The position numbers were made by a program, and so were the translations under genes. Of a stretch of 64,000 bases of DNA, positions 1 to 11,026 are shown piece after piece. This stretch comes from Malurus cyaneus samueli. Lineage: Eukaryota; Chordata; Aves; Passeriformes; Maluridae. The stretch covers positions 54,108,445-54,172,444 of the forward strand of contig CM019218.1 of the NCBI GenBank assembly GCA_009741485.1. The letters are read 5' to 3'. A model generated the notes under the pieces. It was not told the origin of the DNA. It ran no database searches and saw only the letters and a list, made by a program, of their open reading frames with translations. The number at the start of each line of letters is the position of its first letter. The first letter of the stretch is position 1.

Positions 1-720
1 CGGACACTGATCCCTGACCACAGCTTGGACACTGTCCACCAACTCACAGTCTCGGACACTGTCACTCACACCCGGATCACTCCACTCACAGCTCGGACAA
101 CTGTCCCCGACTCACAGCCCGACCACTGTCTCCCTGCCACAGCTTCGGACACTGGTCCCCCACTCACAGCTCGGACACTGTCCCCACTCACAGTTCTCTG
201 GACACTTCCCACAATCACAGCTTCGGACACTGTCCCTGACCACAGCTCAGGACCACTGTGGTGCCCTGCCACAGCATGGACGATCTTTCCCCACTCACAG
301 CTCGGACATCTGTCCCTGACCAGCAGCTTGTGACACTGTCCCCACTCACAGCTAACGGACACTGTTTCCCGACTTACACACGCTGCGACACTGTCCCACC
401 CACCAGCTCGGACACTGACCTGCCACACTACAGTCCAGCTACACTGGACACTGTCCCTGACCACAGCTTGGACACTGTCCCCACTCACAGCTCGGACACT
501 GTCGCCATACACACACTTGGACACTGTCCCCACTCACAGCCCGGACACTAGTCCTCATCACAGCTTGGACACTGTCCTCCCACTCACTGGCAGCCCTGAC
601 AAGCTTGGACACTTCCCACTCACAGGCTCGAGACACTGTCCCTACCAAGCTTGGACACTGTCCCCGCCACATGCTCGGACACTGTCACCTAAACTCACAG
701 CTCAGAACTGTCCAAATCAC
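1..720. repeat. 24-bp minisatellite
   Basis: A tandem array of a unit of about 24 bp with core ctcggacactgtcccc, alternating with cacagctt and ctcacagctc. Copies vary by substitutions and small indels. It starts at or before the window edge and ends near 720. It lies within or beyond the fourth intron of the CD34-like gene. The open frames that cross it on both strands come from the repeat. Confidence 0.9.
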
Positions 721-1594
721 TGAGCCCCAAGTGCGTATTTTCCTTTCTGCGCTGTGGAAAGAACTCGCCCGAGTGTCAGAATTTCCCCTCACAATTAGCG
801 GCGCCGGGTGCCAGCTGATTGCTCATTTGCCTCGGAAAGGCTGGGAGCTCTGCCCGGGGCTGGGAGCTCCCCAAAACCCCGCTGGGAACTGGGAATTGTT
901 CCCCGCGAAGGGAGGGTTGCGGGTACGGCGAGCTGTGACCCTACAGGATGCTCGGGATGTCCCACACGCACCCGGTTCCACCCGGGATGCACGAAGACTG
1001 TGCCCAGGAGGGATCAGAGCCCTCTGGATGGCATTTGGGATCGGGATCAGCGCTCCCGCAGGAGCTCCGAGCGGATTCCCGTAAACAGGAACAGCTCAGC
1101 GCCGTTTAATCGCTGCTCCGCGCAGGAAAGCAGAGCAAGGCTCGCTCATCCCGAGTGGCACAGGCACGGCTCGGTGCCAAAACTGAAATGATCTGTTTTG
1201 TAAGTATTTCACACCCTGTCTCACAAGGTCCAGCGCCATCCATCCTCCGGGGCAGGCTGTGCCTCCAGCAGGAAAGGTTTCTTCCTCCCGCCCGCGACAG
1301 AGCCCCTTCTGCTTTTAAAAATGCTCCGGTTTTGGTGCACAAGGCCAAGGACGGTCACGGAGAGCTCGGGATTCCCTCAGGAGCTGATGGGGACACGGAG
1401 CAGCTCCTTCCAGTGCCCCGTTTTCTGTCCTGGGGCAGTTGGCAAGACAAAAAAAGGCGCTTTTGTTCCCAACAGGGAAGAGGAAGGAGAAGAACAAAGG
1501 CGGCTTCCTGTCAGACACGGGGGGAGATGCTTTAGAAGCTGCACTGACCCCAGAGCTCAGCCGTGAAAAAAGGAGGGTTTGTTCCATTGGGAGG
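721..1594. other. Unique GC-rich stretch, CD34 intron
   Basis: This stretch is not repetitive and lies downstream, on the minus strand, of the last CD34 exon I can place. I looked for the next CD34 exon here, which in mammals begins right after the Cys-rich exon and carries several more cysteines. I found no open segment with that pattern and good splice sites. Confidence 0.5.
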
Positions 1595-1599
1595 CTGCA

Positions 1600-1870
1600 T
1601 TTCCCCTGGAACTGCTGTGATCCCTTTGGGATCAGCCAATTTGGGATCCGCTCCCTTGGGATGCACCTGGGGCTGCTGTGACCTGTTTGGGATCTGCCTC
1701 TTTGGGGTCCATCGCTTTGGGATGCCTTTGGGATGTGCCCTTTTGGGATCTGCCCCTTTGGGATCCTCCTGGGGCTGCTGTGACCCATTTGGGATCTGCC
1801 CCTTTGGGATCCCTTTGGGATCCGCCCCTTTGGGATCCTCCTGGGGCTGCTTGACCCGTTTAGAATCCGC
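1600..1870. repeat. Short-unit minisatellite (cctttgggatc core)
   Basis: Repeated cctttgggatctgcc units are interspersed with tcctggggctgctgtgac, forming a composite array of about 45 bp per long unit. It lies within CD34 intron 4. Open frames on both strands cross it, but none looks like a real protein. Confidence 0.85.
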
Positions 1871-1985
1871 CCTTTTGGGACCCTCCTGGCACGGCTGTGA
1901 GCTCCCCACCCCAAAGAGCCCCCCAGGCTGACCCCACAGCTCCAGGAGCCCCCCGCTCCTGCCCGTTCCCCCGCGGGGCACTCAC

Positions 1986-2075
1986 GCAGCCGTGGGACTC
2001 GTTGAGCTGCAGGCAGATGGCTCCGGTGTCACCCTGGTCCCTGGCACTGTGACACGCGATGGGAGGGACGGGCGG
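1986..2075 (-). CDS. CD34: CD34-like exon 4 (Cys-rich domain)
   Basis: A 90-nt minus-strand exon of 30 codons in phase 0 at both ends. The acceptor is the pyrimidine-rich gtgctgtcccttgcag and the donor is TGC|GTGAGT. The peptide contains CHSARDQGDTGAIC, then LQLNESHG and another Cys, giving C-x12-C-x8-C. Human CD34 has CSGIREVKLTQGIC, then LEQNKTSS and Cys: the same spacing, the same GxIC/GIC core and an N-glycosylation sequon at the same place (NES against NKT). In CD34 this is the start of the cysteine-bonded domain below the mucin stalk of a cell-surface sialomucin on haematopoietic progenitors and endothelium. The next exon is not found and probably lies left of the window. The position beside PLXNA2 on the same strand agrees with human synteny. 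Confidence 0.82.
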
Positions 2076-2161
2076 CTGCAAGGGACAGCACACGGGGTGG
2101 TGTCAGCGCCCTGCTGGGGCCGGGGGACAATCCCAAACCCCCCCGATCCCCCAATCCTCAC

Positions 2162-2373
2162 CTGGGGGCTGTCCCCGGCTGCGAGCGGGGCTGTGGTGGC
2201 CGCGGGGACAGGAGGGGTGGCCGCAGGGCCGGTTCTGGCCGTGGAGCCCCAGCTCGGTGCCCCCTCCCCGGGCTGTGTCTGCGGGCTCTGCGTGCTGGAC
2301 ACCCCCGGGCTGCGGGGCTGCGGCTGCGGAGAGGAGCCCGGAGGCGATGTGGGCGCTTGGGTCGCTGTACACG
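2162..2373 (-). CDS. CD34: CD34-like exon 3 (mucin-type, Ser/Thr/Pro-rich)
   Basis: A minus-strand exon ending in CCC CAG|GTGAGG in phase 0, separated by an 86-bp intron from the Cys-rich exon. The frame is fixed by its neighbour. It reads a Thr/Ser/Pro/Ala-rich peptide containing TARTGPAATPPVPAATTAPL, as expected for an O-glycosylated stalk. The start is uncertain. The previous exon ends in phase 1, and of the AGs downstream of an in-frame TAA (near 2,397) the one giving phase 1 at 2,374-2,377 yields 212 nt. A better-looking acceptor at 2,324 (ctcctctccgcag) would be phase 0 and would not join in frame. Mucin stalks diverge fast, so identity rests on composition, phase and position. Confidence 0.65.
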
Positions 2374-2499
2374 CTGGTTGTTGGCGCTTCGTCCTTTAAA
2401 AAGGCTGTCCCCCGGGCCCCGGAGAGCTGGGGCTGGTGGCCACGGAGCCCGCGGCGGCTGCAGTTTGGGACAAAGGCAAAGGAAAGGGGATGGGGAAAC

Positions 2500-3025
2500 C
2501 TCAGTGCCCCCTGATTGTCACCTTCAGTGTCCCCCTGATTGTCACACTCTCAGTGCCCCCTGATTGTCACACCCTCATGCCCCCGTTGTCCACCACCCCT
2601 GATTGTCACACCCTCAGTGCCCCCTGTTTGTCACACCCTCAGTGGTCCCTGATTGTCACACTCCTCAGTGCCCCTTGATTGCCACACACCCTCAGTGCCC
2701 CTTTGATTGTCACACCCCTCAGTGTCCCCTGATGTCACACCCTCATGCCCCCCTGATTGTCACACCCTCAGTGTCCCCCTGATTGTCACACACCCTCCGT
2801 GCCCCTTGATTGTCACACACCCTCATGTCCCCTGATGTCACACCCTCAGTGCCCCCGATTGTCACACCCTCAGTCCCCTGATGTCACACCTCAGTGCCCC
2901 TGATTGTCACACCCTCAGTGCCCCTGATTGTCACACACCCTCAGTGTCCCCTTGACTGTCACACCACTCAGTGTCCCCTGGATTGTCACACCCTCATTGC
3001 CCCCTGATTGTCACACACCCTCCAT
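2500..3025. repeat. 25-bp minisatellite (ctgattgtcacac core)
   Basis: About 20 copies of a unit near 25 bp with core ccctgattgtcacaccctca. Copies differ by 1-3 bp indels. It lies in CD34 intron 2. Confidence 0.9.
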
Positions 3026-3134
3026 GCCCGGCCATCACAAAGTGCCACCGCTGTCCCCTCCCCGCCATCGCCCCCAGCTCCCCCGTGCCCCGAGGCTTCA
3101 GGAGGCGCCGATCCCAAGCAGCAGCAGGGAAATC

Positions 3135-3192
3135 TCCCTGCATCCTCCCATCCCTGCATCCTCCCATCCCTGCATCCTCCCATCCCTGCTCC
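3135..3192. repeat. 15-bp tandem repeat
   Basis: Near-identical ctgcatcctcccatc units, about four copies in a row, within CD34 intron 2. Confidence 0.85.
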
Positions 3193-3231
3193 AGAACCTT
3201 CCCAAGCCTCAGCTGCGCCTCCCATCGTGGG

Positions 3232-3460
3232 CTCAAAGGATGGTTTGGGTTGAAGGGACCCTAAAAATCATCTCAGGGACACCTCCCACTGTCCCAGGCT
3301 ACTCCAGCCCCAATGTCCAGCCTGGCCTTGGACATTGCCAGGGATCCAGGGGCAGCCACAGCTGCTCTGGGCACCCTCTGGGCCTCCCCAATATCTAATT
3401 TAATTCCACCCTCCTTCATCTTGAAGCCATTCCCCATTGTCCTCTGCCCCCAAAGGCTGA
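3232..3460 (-). mobile_element. CR1 LINE 3' fragment
   Basis: This reads as the reverse complement of a CR1 tail: ggtttgggttgaagggacc, then atcatctcagggacacctcc, then the ccaggct and gccttggacattgccagggatcc blocks. It is 5'-truncated, diverged and noncoding. It lies in CD34 intron 2. Confidence 0.85.
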
Positions 3461-3697
3461 CAGACTCTTACAGGTGCTTTTCCAACCCGTGGGGAGAGAT
3501 AAACATCAATGAGCTTTTTATTTGGAGCAGGATGGGGCTGAGCTGCCTGGGCTGGGTGTCCCCAGGTGGCATTTTTGGTATGGAATTAAAGCTTTTATGT
3601 CTATTGGTATAAACATGCCTTAACAGCGTGAGCCTGTGCGCTTACTAAATCTAATTATTCTACAAATGCTACCAAGGATCACAGGGAGGGAGGTTAC

Positions 3698-3832
3698 CAG
3701 ATGTTGCTGTGGCACTGCTGATGTCCCTGCTGGCTGTGGTGTCATCGCTGGCTCCGCTGGCTGTGCCACTCGTGGTGTCCCCGCCCGTGGCTGTCGGGGT
3801 GGGGGTCTCTGTCGAGCTCTCAGCAGCGCAGC
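3698..3832 (-). CDS. CD34: CD34-like exon 2 (mucin-type, Ser/Thr-rich)
   Basis: A 135-nt minus-strand exon, phase 1 at both ends. The acceptor is strong (gagtttcctctcccctcag) and the donor is TCTG|GTAACC. Joined in phase to exon 1, it reads Gly, then CAAESSTETPTPTATGGDTT, then further Ser/Thr/Ala/Gly-rich sequence ending ISSATATSG. Roughly 40 percent of residues are Ser or Thr, typical of the heavily O-glycosylated N-terminal stalk of CD34. No cysteine follows the first residues. The stalk is much shorter than in mammals. Phase agreement with exon 1, the splice sites and the composition support a real exon. The CD34 name comes from the downstream Cys-rich exon and from the synteny. Confidence 0.75.
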
Positions 3833-3839
3833 CTGAGGG

Positions 3840-4860
3840 GAGAGGAAACTCTTAGGGGCTGCTGAACTCCCAGCCCAGCCCTGAGGGAGGGCAGGAAAGG
3901 TTTAGCTGCTCTCACAAATTCGCCTTTTCTTGCCCCAAACTGGCACAAAGCCTGGGAGCACATCTGGGAGAGGCTCAGGGGTGAAACATTTCAGCAGGGA
4001 GAGCCCTCCAGAGCTCTCAGGAGAACAAGGACAGGCTCCTTCCTCCCCTCATCCCATCCTCAGCTCGCTCACAAAGCCCTGCACAAAGCTGGATTTCATC
4101 GTGCTTTGGGTTTCTAATCCTGAGAGGAAAGAACCGAGCCTTGGACGGGATCACTTGTGTGCCTCAGGACAGATAAGTTGGATTTACAGTTGCAGGCACA
4201 ATCTCAAAGTAAATAGAAACATTCCCACTGGCTTGGGATCAGCCCTGACTCATGAGCGAAAACATCTTTGGAGGTAAAGCAGAATGTTTGGAGAGCGCTT
4301 TGCTGTTCGAACTTAAAGTTTATATATTGCTTCCTGCTGGGTAACGGGGACGACACTTGCAGCTTGTCCTTCTGAAATGAGTCAGGGAAAATGCATTTCT
4401 CCCCATTCCTTGACCTCCCCTCTCCCTGAGATCTATTCCCACTCTGAACAAACAGCTCCAGTCTCTACCCCAGGGCTCTCGGTGTTTAAGATTCTTATCC
4501 AGGCACTAAAGAAAAAATCATACAAAATGTGTTGTTTCATTTGTAGTTCTGCCCAGGGGAGCCCCTGCTCCAAGAAAAGTTACTTCATCCTCCCAAACGA
4601 CCCCGAGGGATGGAGCAGCTCTGGCAGGTTTTGGGCGGGATCTGCTCCTCTAGGGTCATTGAGAGAGGCAGGATTGGCACTGGGGATGGGCCTGGAGGGA
4701 ACTGTTCCACCTCAGAACATCAGGACTGGGCTGGGTCAGCTCCAGGGAGCACGGATGGTTTGAGAAGGGCAAAGCCTGAGGTCACGGGGGGTCGGTTTGG
4801 CCATGGGTGGCAGCGGCAGAGGGGGAAATGTGAGCGCCAGACTGGACCTGGGGGGCTGCC
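3840..4860. other. CD34 intron 1, unique part
   Basis: Mixed-composition DNA without tandem repeats. No exon with convincing splice sites was found, and the open frames are short and of ordinary noncoding composition. Confidence 0.4.
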
Positions 4861-4861
4861 T

Positions 4862-5332
4862 ACCCATTCCCATTCCATTCCATTCCATTCATTCCATTCC
4901 ATTCATTCCTTCATTCCATTCCATTCCATTCCATTCCATTCCATCCCATCCCATCCCATCCCATCCCATTCCATTCCATTCCATTCTATTCCATTCCATC
5001 CCATGGATCTCATCCATCCCATCCATCCCATCCCATCCCATCCCATCCATCCCATCCATCCCATCCCATCCATCCATCCCATCCCATATCCCACCATCCT
5101 ATCCATTCCGTACCATGGATCCCAATCCCATCCCATCCATCCCATCCCATCCCATCCATCCCATCCCATCCCATCCCGATCCCATCCCAATCCCATCCAT
5201 CCATCATCCACCCATCCCATCCCACCATCCCATCATCCCACCCCATCTCTATCCCATCCCATACCCATCCCTCTCAATCCTATTCCCATCCCATACCACC
5301 CCATCTCATATCCCATCCCATATCCCACCCCC
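4862..5332. repeat. (CATTC)n / (CCCAT)n pentamer satellite
   Basis: About 470 bp of pentamers, first ccatt units and then ccatc units, with catccatcc variants and two ccatggatc interruptions. The two halves differ in the third base of the pentamer. It is in CD34 intron 1. The His/Pro/Ser-rich open frames crossing it are artefacts of the repeat. Confidence 0.95.
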
Positions 5333-5335
5333 TCC

Positions 5336-6640
5336 TGGGCTGCAGCTGCTCGGGGGGCCCTGCACAGGGCTCAGCACAGGTGTCTGGAGCTGGAATTCAA
5401 GGTTCTGGCACAGCTTTTATTTCAGGGAGAGGAGTTCCTCCTTCTCCAAAACAATTCAGTTCCAGCTGGTGAAATCACCGCGTTTTCCTGCTGACTTTCA
5501 GCAAATCAAAAGCAGGAGGAGAGTGAGTGCATGCCCGGAGTGAGGAGCAGCACAGAGCCCAAGCCAGGCTTTACGCACAACTTTGTGTTTTCGTGGCCGT
5601 GAGCAGGAAACTTCACATCACCAGAACAATGCAGCGCCCGGGCCTGACCTCCCCCAGTGCCACAGCCACCCAAGCACCTCTGAACTCTTCCAGATGTTTG
5701 TAAAGCACCAGGAGAATTTCTAATCAAAGCCTTTTCACCACTGGATATTGCAGTGGGAGCCTGGCTGTTGCTCGGGGTAATTTGGGAGAGGAGCTGTCAC
5801 TTTGGATTTCATTTTCTTGCCTTTCTTGGAGCGTGTGCGGGAGCTTTTCCACAAAACAAGGGCTGAGGTTTTTTGGAACCTTTGGGCTCATGAGGTAAAT
5901 AATGATCCAGATGTGGGCTGGATAATCCACGTGGTGCTCGGCTAAAGAGGGTTATTTATTGCACCATCCATTTTTAATGGCTTTATTAAACTTTGTCAAT
6001 TTGTTGGGATTGAGGGTTTAGAATTTAAGCCAAGCTATTTATTAACCTGGGAGAAACCCTCACCTGGCAGTGCAGGCACGTGCAGGAGCAAAACCATGCA
6101 GAGATGGGAAAGAAAATTACACTTGAGAGCACCCTTTGTGTTCGGTTTAAAAAGTCAATGATTTCTTAAAGATATTTTAATAATGGGGCTTAGGAAGGAT
6201 CTTAGATTGAATAAAGAAAAGGCAACAATAGAAATGTTAAACTTGCTCCAAGACTCGTCCCCGAGCACTAAGCCAGAGTCACAAAAAAGCTCTGGAGTGG
6301 CAAAGGTTCAGGAAAGAGGAGAAGAATTTGCATCACTGGAGGCTAATCCTGCACCCACAGAAAACAAAACTGGGAGAGGTGGATCCCACTGGGGGTCCTG
6401 GGCAGGACCTGCCCCTCCTGGGCTGATTTTGGCTCCTGGCAAACCTCGGGCTCAGCCTTGGGCTCAGCCTTGGGCTCTCTGGGCACCTCTTCCACAACTT
6501 TGACACACAAACTCTGTGCCAGGGGAGCTCCTCCGAGCCTGTTTTAACAGAGTTTATTCCAGGGCTAAGGCAGAGGGGTGCCCTGAGCTGGCACAGGGGC
6601 ACTGCTGGTGCCAGGGGCTGCAGAGGAGGGTGGAAGCCAT
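5336..6640. other. CD34 intron 1, unique part
   Basis: Non-repetitive sequence that is moderately AT-rich near 5,930-6,260. No exon or known element was recognised. Confidence 0.4.
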
Positions 6641-6649
6641 GGATGGAAA

Positions 6650-6930
6650 ACAGGAGGGAGCAGATGAGGAGGGTGCAGAACTGTGGGGTGCAGAACAAAA
6701 GGTCTCAGAACCACAGGATATAGAGAAAAAGGAGGGTACAGAACTGTGGGGTGCAGAAGAGGAGGGTAAGGAACTATAGGATGAAGAACAAAGGGTCACA
6801 GAACCCCAGGATATAGAGGAAAAGGAGGGTATGGAACTGTGGGAGGCAGAAGAAGAGGGTAAAGGGACCATGGGATAAAAAACAAAGGGGTCACAGAACC
6901 ATGGGATGCAGAGAACGAGGAGTGTATGGA
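6650..6930. repeat. Degenerate minisatellite (ggagggtacagaactgtg core)
   Basis: Imperfect units with ggagggtacagaactgtggg, gtgcagaa and aaaggagggta motifs run directly into the better-preserved 21-bp array that follows. The period is loose. Confidence 0.7.
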
Positions 6931-6944
6931 AGTGTGGAGGAATG

Positions 6945-7725
6945 GAGCATCCCAGAAATGGAGCTCTGGGATGCAGGAATGGAGCTCTGGGATGCAGGAT
7001 GGAGCTCTGGAGCTGAGGGGGATGCAGGAATGGGCCTGGGATGCAGGAATGGAGCTCTGGGATGCAGGAATGGCTCTCTGGAGCCGTGGGGATGCAGGAA
7101 TGGAGCTCTGGGATGCAGGAATGGAGCTCTGGGATGCAGGAATGGAGCTCTGGAGCTCTGGGGGATGCAGGAATGGAGCTCTGGGATGCAGGAGTGGCTC
7201 TCGGAGCCGGGGATGCAGGAATGGAGCTCTGGGATGCAAGAATGGAGCTCTGGGATGCAAGAATGGAGCTCTGGAGCTGTGGGATGCAGCAATGTCTCTC
7301 TGGAGCCATGTAGGATGCAGGAATGGAGCTCTGGGATGCAGGAATGAGCTCTGGGGATGCAGGAATGGAGCTCTGGGATGCAGGAATGAAGCTCTGGGAT
7401 GCAAGAATGGAGCTCTGGAGCTGTGTGGGATGCAGCAATGTCTCTCTGGAGCCGTGTGGGATGCAGGAATGGAGCTCTGGGATGCAGGAATGGAGCTCTG
7501 GAATGCGAGATGGCTCTCTGAGCCAGGGGATGCAGGAATGGCTCTGCTCTGGATGCAGAATGGAGCTCTGGGATGCAGGAATGGAGCTCTGAGCCAGGGG
7601 ATGCAGAATGGAGTCGGAGCAGGATGGAGCTCTGGGATGCAGGAATGGAGCTCTGGAGCCATGGGGGATGCAGGAATGGAGCTCTGGGATGCAGGAGTGG
7701 CTCTCTGGAGCCGTGGGGATGCAGA
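6945..7725. repeat. 21-bp minisatellite (gatgcaggaatggagctctg)
   Basis: About 30 copies of a 21-bp unit gatgcaggaatggagctctg plus g, with recurring longer units that insert gagccgtgggg or gagctgtg. The interspersed longer units suggest higher-order amplification. It is in CD34 intron 1. It lacks stops in several frames, which gives open frames of 300-400 codons that are not genes. Confidence 0.93.
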
Positions 7726-7726
7726 G

Positions 7727-8500
7727 CCCCGCCGCTGGAGCCAGCCCAGCCCCTCCAAGGACTCCAGCCGGCATTACTCACGCCTTCCCCGCTTCACAGC
7801 TCACTGCCATGTGGCAGGAATTCAAGCGGGTGGAGCCCTCTTCCCTCTGGAAATATCTGATAAAAATGCCTTCCCTCCCCCTTTTCCTTGGCCCAGACAG
7901 GATGTGGGTGTGGGGCCGGGGCCGGGGGGCTGGGAGCCCCCCGAGCTGCCCCACCAAAACCCAGCTGCTGCTCTCAGGCTTTTCTTGGGATCGGGGCCTC
8001 TCCCAAACCCGGGATCTCAGCACCTTCCCGAGGATTGAGGTTCTAAAGGAAACCTCAGCCTCTAAATTTGAGCAGCTGGAAGGTTTAAAGCCTCTTTTCC
8101 TTTCCTGATAGTTAGGACTTTCGTAAGTGTTGCAAAAGAAATGGAGAGAAGAGAGAACGCTTGAAAAGGGCAAGGAAAGAGGGATTTTTTTCCTAAAAAC
8201 TGAGTTTCACAGAGATGAATGAAAAATATATATTAAAAAAACATGAAAGGTTAAGTAAAAGAAATTGAGTTTTTTTCATTAGGTTCAGATATAATCCACA
8301 GTGTCTTTTCCATGTTCACAAGCACAGGACAGCTCTCCACGGGGTTTATCCATCCCCAATTTTCCAACACGAGCTGCTCACAGAATCCTCCCAGGGGCTT
8401 GGGAGGGGCTGGGACGAGCAGCCCACTCTGCAGAGCGGGTATGGGTGTAAACCTGGCAGGAAGAACCCCAAAAAACCCAGACCAAGGCCAGAAGGAGCAT
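7727..8500. other. CD34 intron 1, unique part
   Basis: Unique sequence with an AT-rich patch at 8,180-8,300. A minus-strand GC|GTGAGT donor-like site lies at about 7,778 with a short open stretch upstream, but no convincing acceptor and no mucin-like composition, so it is not called as an exon. Confidence 0.35.
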
Positions 8501-8504
8501 TTAC

Positions 8505-9600
8505 AGGGGATTTGCCCCTGTGGGGTTAGGTTTCTCAGGGGTTTGCTCCTGTGGGATTTGGGTCAGGTTTCTCAGGGAGTTTGCCCCTTTGGGGTTGGGT
8601 TTGGGTTTCTCAGGGTTTTGCCTTGGGATTGGGTGGTTTCCCAGGGGTTTGTCCTGTAGGATAGGTTTGGTTTCCAGGAACTTGCCCCTCTAGGGTTAGA
8701 TTTCTCAGGGGTTTGTCCCTTTGGGGTTGGGTTTCTCAGGGGTTTTGCCCCTTTGGGGTTGGGGTTGGTTTTCCCAGAGGTTTTGCCCCAATAGGGTTGG
8801 GTTTCCCAGGGGTTTGCTCCTTTGGGGTTTGGTTTCCCAGGGGGTTTGATACTGTAGGGTTGGATTTTCCAGGGGATTTGCCTCTGTGGGGTTGGGTTTC
8901 TCAGGAATTTGTCCCTGTAGGGTTGGGGTTGGGTTTCCCAGGGGTTTTGTCCCTGTAGGGTTGGGATTTGGTTTCCCAGGAACTTGCCCCTCTAGGGTTA
9001 GCTTTCTCAGGGGTTTGCCCTTGTAAGGTTGGGTTTCCCATGGGGTTTTGCCCCTGTAGGGTTTGGTTTCTCCAGGATTTTGCCCCTTTGGGGTTGGGGT
9101 TAGGTTTCTCAGGGGTTTGGCCCTTTGGGGTTGGGTTTCCCATGGGGTTTTGCCCCTGTGGGATTGGGTTTGGTTTCCTAGAGGATTTGCTCCTGTGGGG
9201 TTGGGGTTGGTTTTTCCCTTTGGGGTTGAGTTTCCCAGAGGTTTTTCCTTGTAGGGTTGGGTTTCTCAGGGGTTTTGGCCCTGTGGGGTTTGAGTTGGTT
9301 TTCCCAGAGGTTTGCTCCTGTGGGATTTGGCTTCAGTTTTGCCCTTTGGGGTTGGGGTTGGGTTTCTCCGGGGGGTTTGCCCCTTTGGGGTTGGGTTTCC
9401 CAGAGGTTTTGCTCCTGTGGGGTTTGGGTTGGGTTTCTCAGGGGTTTTGCCCCTGTGGGGTTGGGTTTCCCATGGGGTTTTGCCCCTGTGGGATTGGGTT
9501 TGGTTTCCTAGAGGATTTGCTCCTGTGGGGTTGGGGTTGGGTTTCTCAGGGGTTTGCCCCTGTGTGGTTGGGTTTCCCATGGGGTTTTGCCATGGGAAAG
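8505..9600. repeat. 32-bp minisatellite (ggggttgggtttctcagg core)
   Basis: About 34 copies of a unit near 32 bp combining ttgcccctgtggggttggg with tttctcaggggt or tttcccaggggt. G-rich on the plus strand, with many GGGG and GGG runs in register, so it could form G-quadruplexes. It is in CD34 intron 1. Confidence 0.93.
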
Positions 9601-10054
9601 CTGCTCCTGGCTCCGTATCCCTGTTCCCAAACTCCATCCTCCTCACACACAACATTTGTAGGACTCCTGCCCCTGCCCAGCATATCAAAAGGTTTTTTTT
9701 TCCCCTATAACACACATGGATTGAGCTGGAGGTGTCCTGAGAGCAGGAGGAGGCTGCTGGTCCCACCCTCAGCAGCGCTGCCAGGAGCAGCTCCAGCCCA
9801 AAGCCACAGAACTGGGATTTCCAGGGGAGTTGCACAACTTTGAGCCTTTGAAGGATTCTCTGGGACTCCCCACGGAGCTGAGGAACGAGCTGAGCCCCAA
9901 GGGTGAGCTGCCCGATTCTCCTCAGCAGCTCCACCGAGCCAAAACTGGGCAAAAATCTGCAGGAACGACGGGCATGGGCTGTGCCAGGATATTTTACAGC
10001 ATTAAGCACCCTTGTCCTTCCAAAATCCCAGCTTTTTATCCCTTTTCCATCAGG

Positions 10055-11025
10055 AAATTGTACAGGAAATTCAGGGTTTGGAACTCAGGTTGAAATCAGG
10101 TTGAATTCAGGGTTTGAACCTCAGGTGTTGAAGTTCAGGGTTTGAAAATCAAAGTTTGAAATTCAGGGTTTGAAAACCAAGGTTTGAAGTTCAGGGTTTG
10201 AAACTCAGGGTTTGGAACTCAGGGTTTGAAATTCAGGACTTGAAAATCAAGGTTTGAAGTTCAGGGTTGGAAATTCAGGGCTTGAAAACCAAGGTTTGAA
10301 AATCAGGGTTTGAAATTCAGGGCTTGAAGTTCAGGGTTTGAAATTCAGGGTTTGAAAATCGAAGTTTGAAATTCAGGGTTTGAAACTCAGGGTTTGGAAC
10401 TCAGGGTTTGAAATTCAGGATTTGAAAATCAAGGTTTGAAGTTCAGGTTGGAAATTCAGGCTTTGAAAACCAAGGTTTGAATCAGGGTTTGAAATTCAGG
10501 GCTTGAAGTTCAGGGTTTGAAATCAGGTTTGAAAATCGAAGTTTGAAATTCAGGGTTTGAAACTCAGGGTTTGGAACTCAGGGTTTGAAATTCAGGATTT
10601 GAAAATCAAGGTTTGAAGTTCAGGGTTGGAAATTCAGAGTTTGGAGCTCAGGGTTTGAATTTCAGGGTTTGAAATTCAGGGTTTGAAAACCAAGGTTTGA
10701 AAATCAGGGTTTGAAATTCAGGGTTTGAAGTTCAGGGTTTGAAATTCAGGGTTTGAAATTCAGGATTTGAAATTCAGGGTTTGAAACTCAGGGTTTGGAA
10801 CTCAGGGTTTGAAATTCAGGATTTGAAAATCAAGGTTTGAAATTCAGGGTTTGAAATTCAGGGTTTGGAACTCAGGGTTTGAATTTCAGGGTTTGAAAAT
10901 CAAGGTTTGAAAATCAGGGTTAGAAAATCAGGGTTTGGAACTCAGGGTTTGAATTTCAGGGTTTGAAACTCAGGGTTTGAATATCAAGGTTTGAAAATCA
11001 AAGTTTGAAACTCAAGGTTTGCTCT
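10055..11025. repeat. 15-bp minisatellite with higher-order repeat
   Basis: A 15-bp unit (tcagggtttgaaatt and variants such as tcaaggtttgaaaa) repeated over nearly 1 kb. Variant units recur in the same order: a block beginning ggtttggaactcagggtttg and followed by tcaggatttgaaaatcaagg occurs near 10,210, 10,390, 10,569 and 10,794. The spacings are about 180, 179 and 225 bp, so a 12-mer higher-order unit is likely. It is in CD34 intron 1. Confidence 0.92.
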
Positions 11026-11026
11026 T

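Noticed and set aside
2162..2323. Shorter form of CD34 exon 3 starting at the strong acceptor at 2,324
   Set aside because: It would start in phase 0 while exon 2 ends in phase 1, so it cannot be joined in frame unless a further exon exists between them.
4610..5543. Plus-strand frames rich in His, Pro, Ser and Ile
   Set aside because: Produced by the CATTC/CCCAT pentamer array.
6554..7774. Minus-strand open frame of about 406 codons, rich in His, Pro and Ser
   Set aside because: It is the 21-bp minisatellite read on the other strand, in a CD34 intron.
7778..7900. Possible extra CD34 exon on the minus strand, with donor GC|GTGAGT and two cysteines
   Set aside because: No strong acceptor at the needed phase, and the peptide is neither Ser/Thr-rich nor similar to any CD34 part.
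8968..10009. Gly/Phe/Leu-rich frame (+) and Asn/Pro/Thr-rich frame (-), the latter resembling a mucin
   Set aside because: Both come from the 32-bp array. The Asn-Pro-Thr frame has no splice sites and does not keep a frame with CD34 exons.
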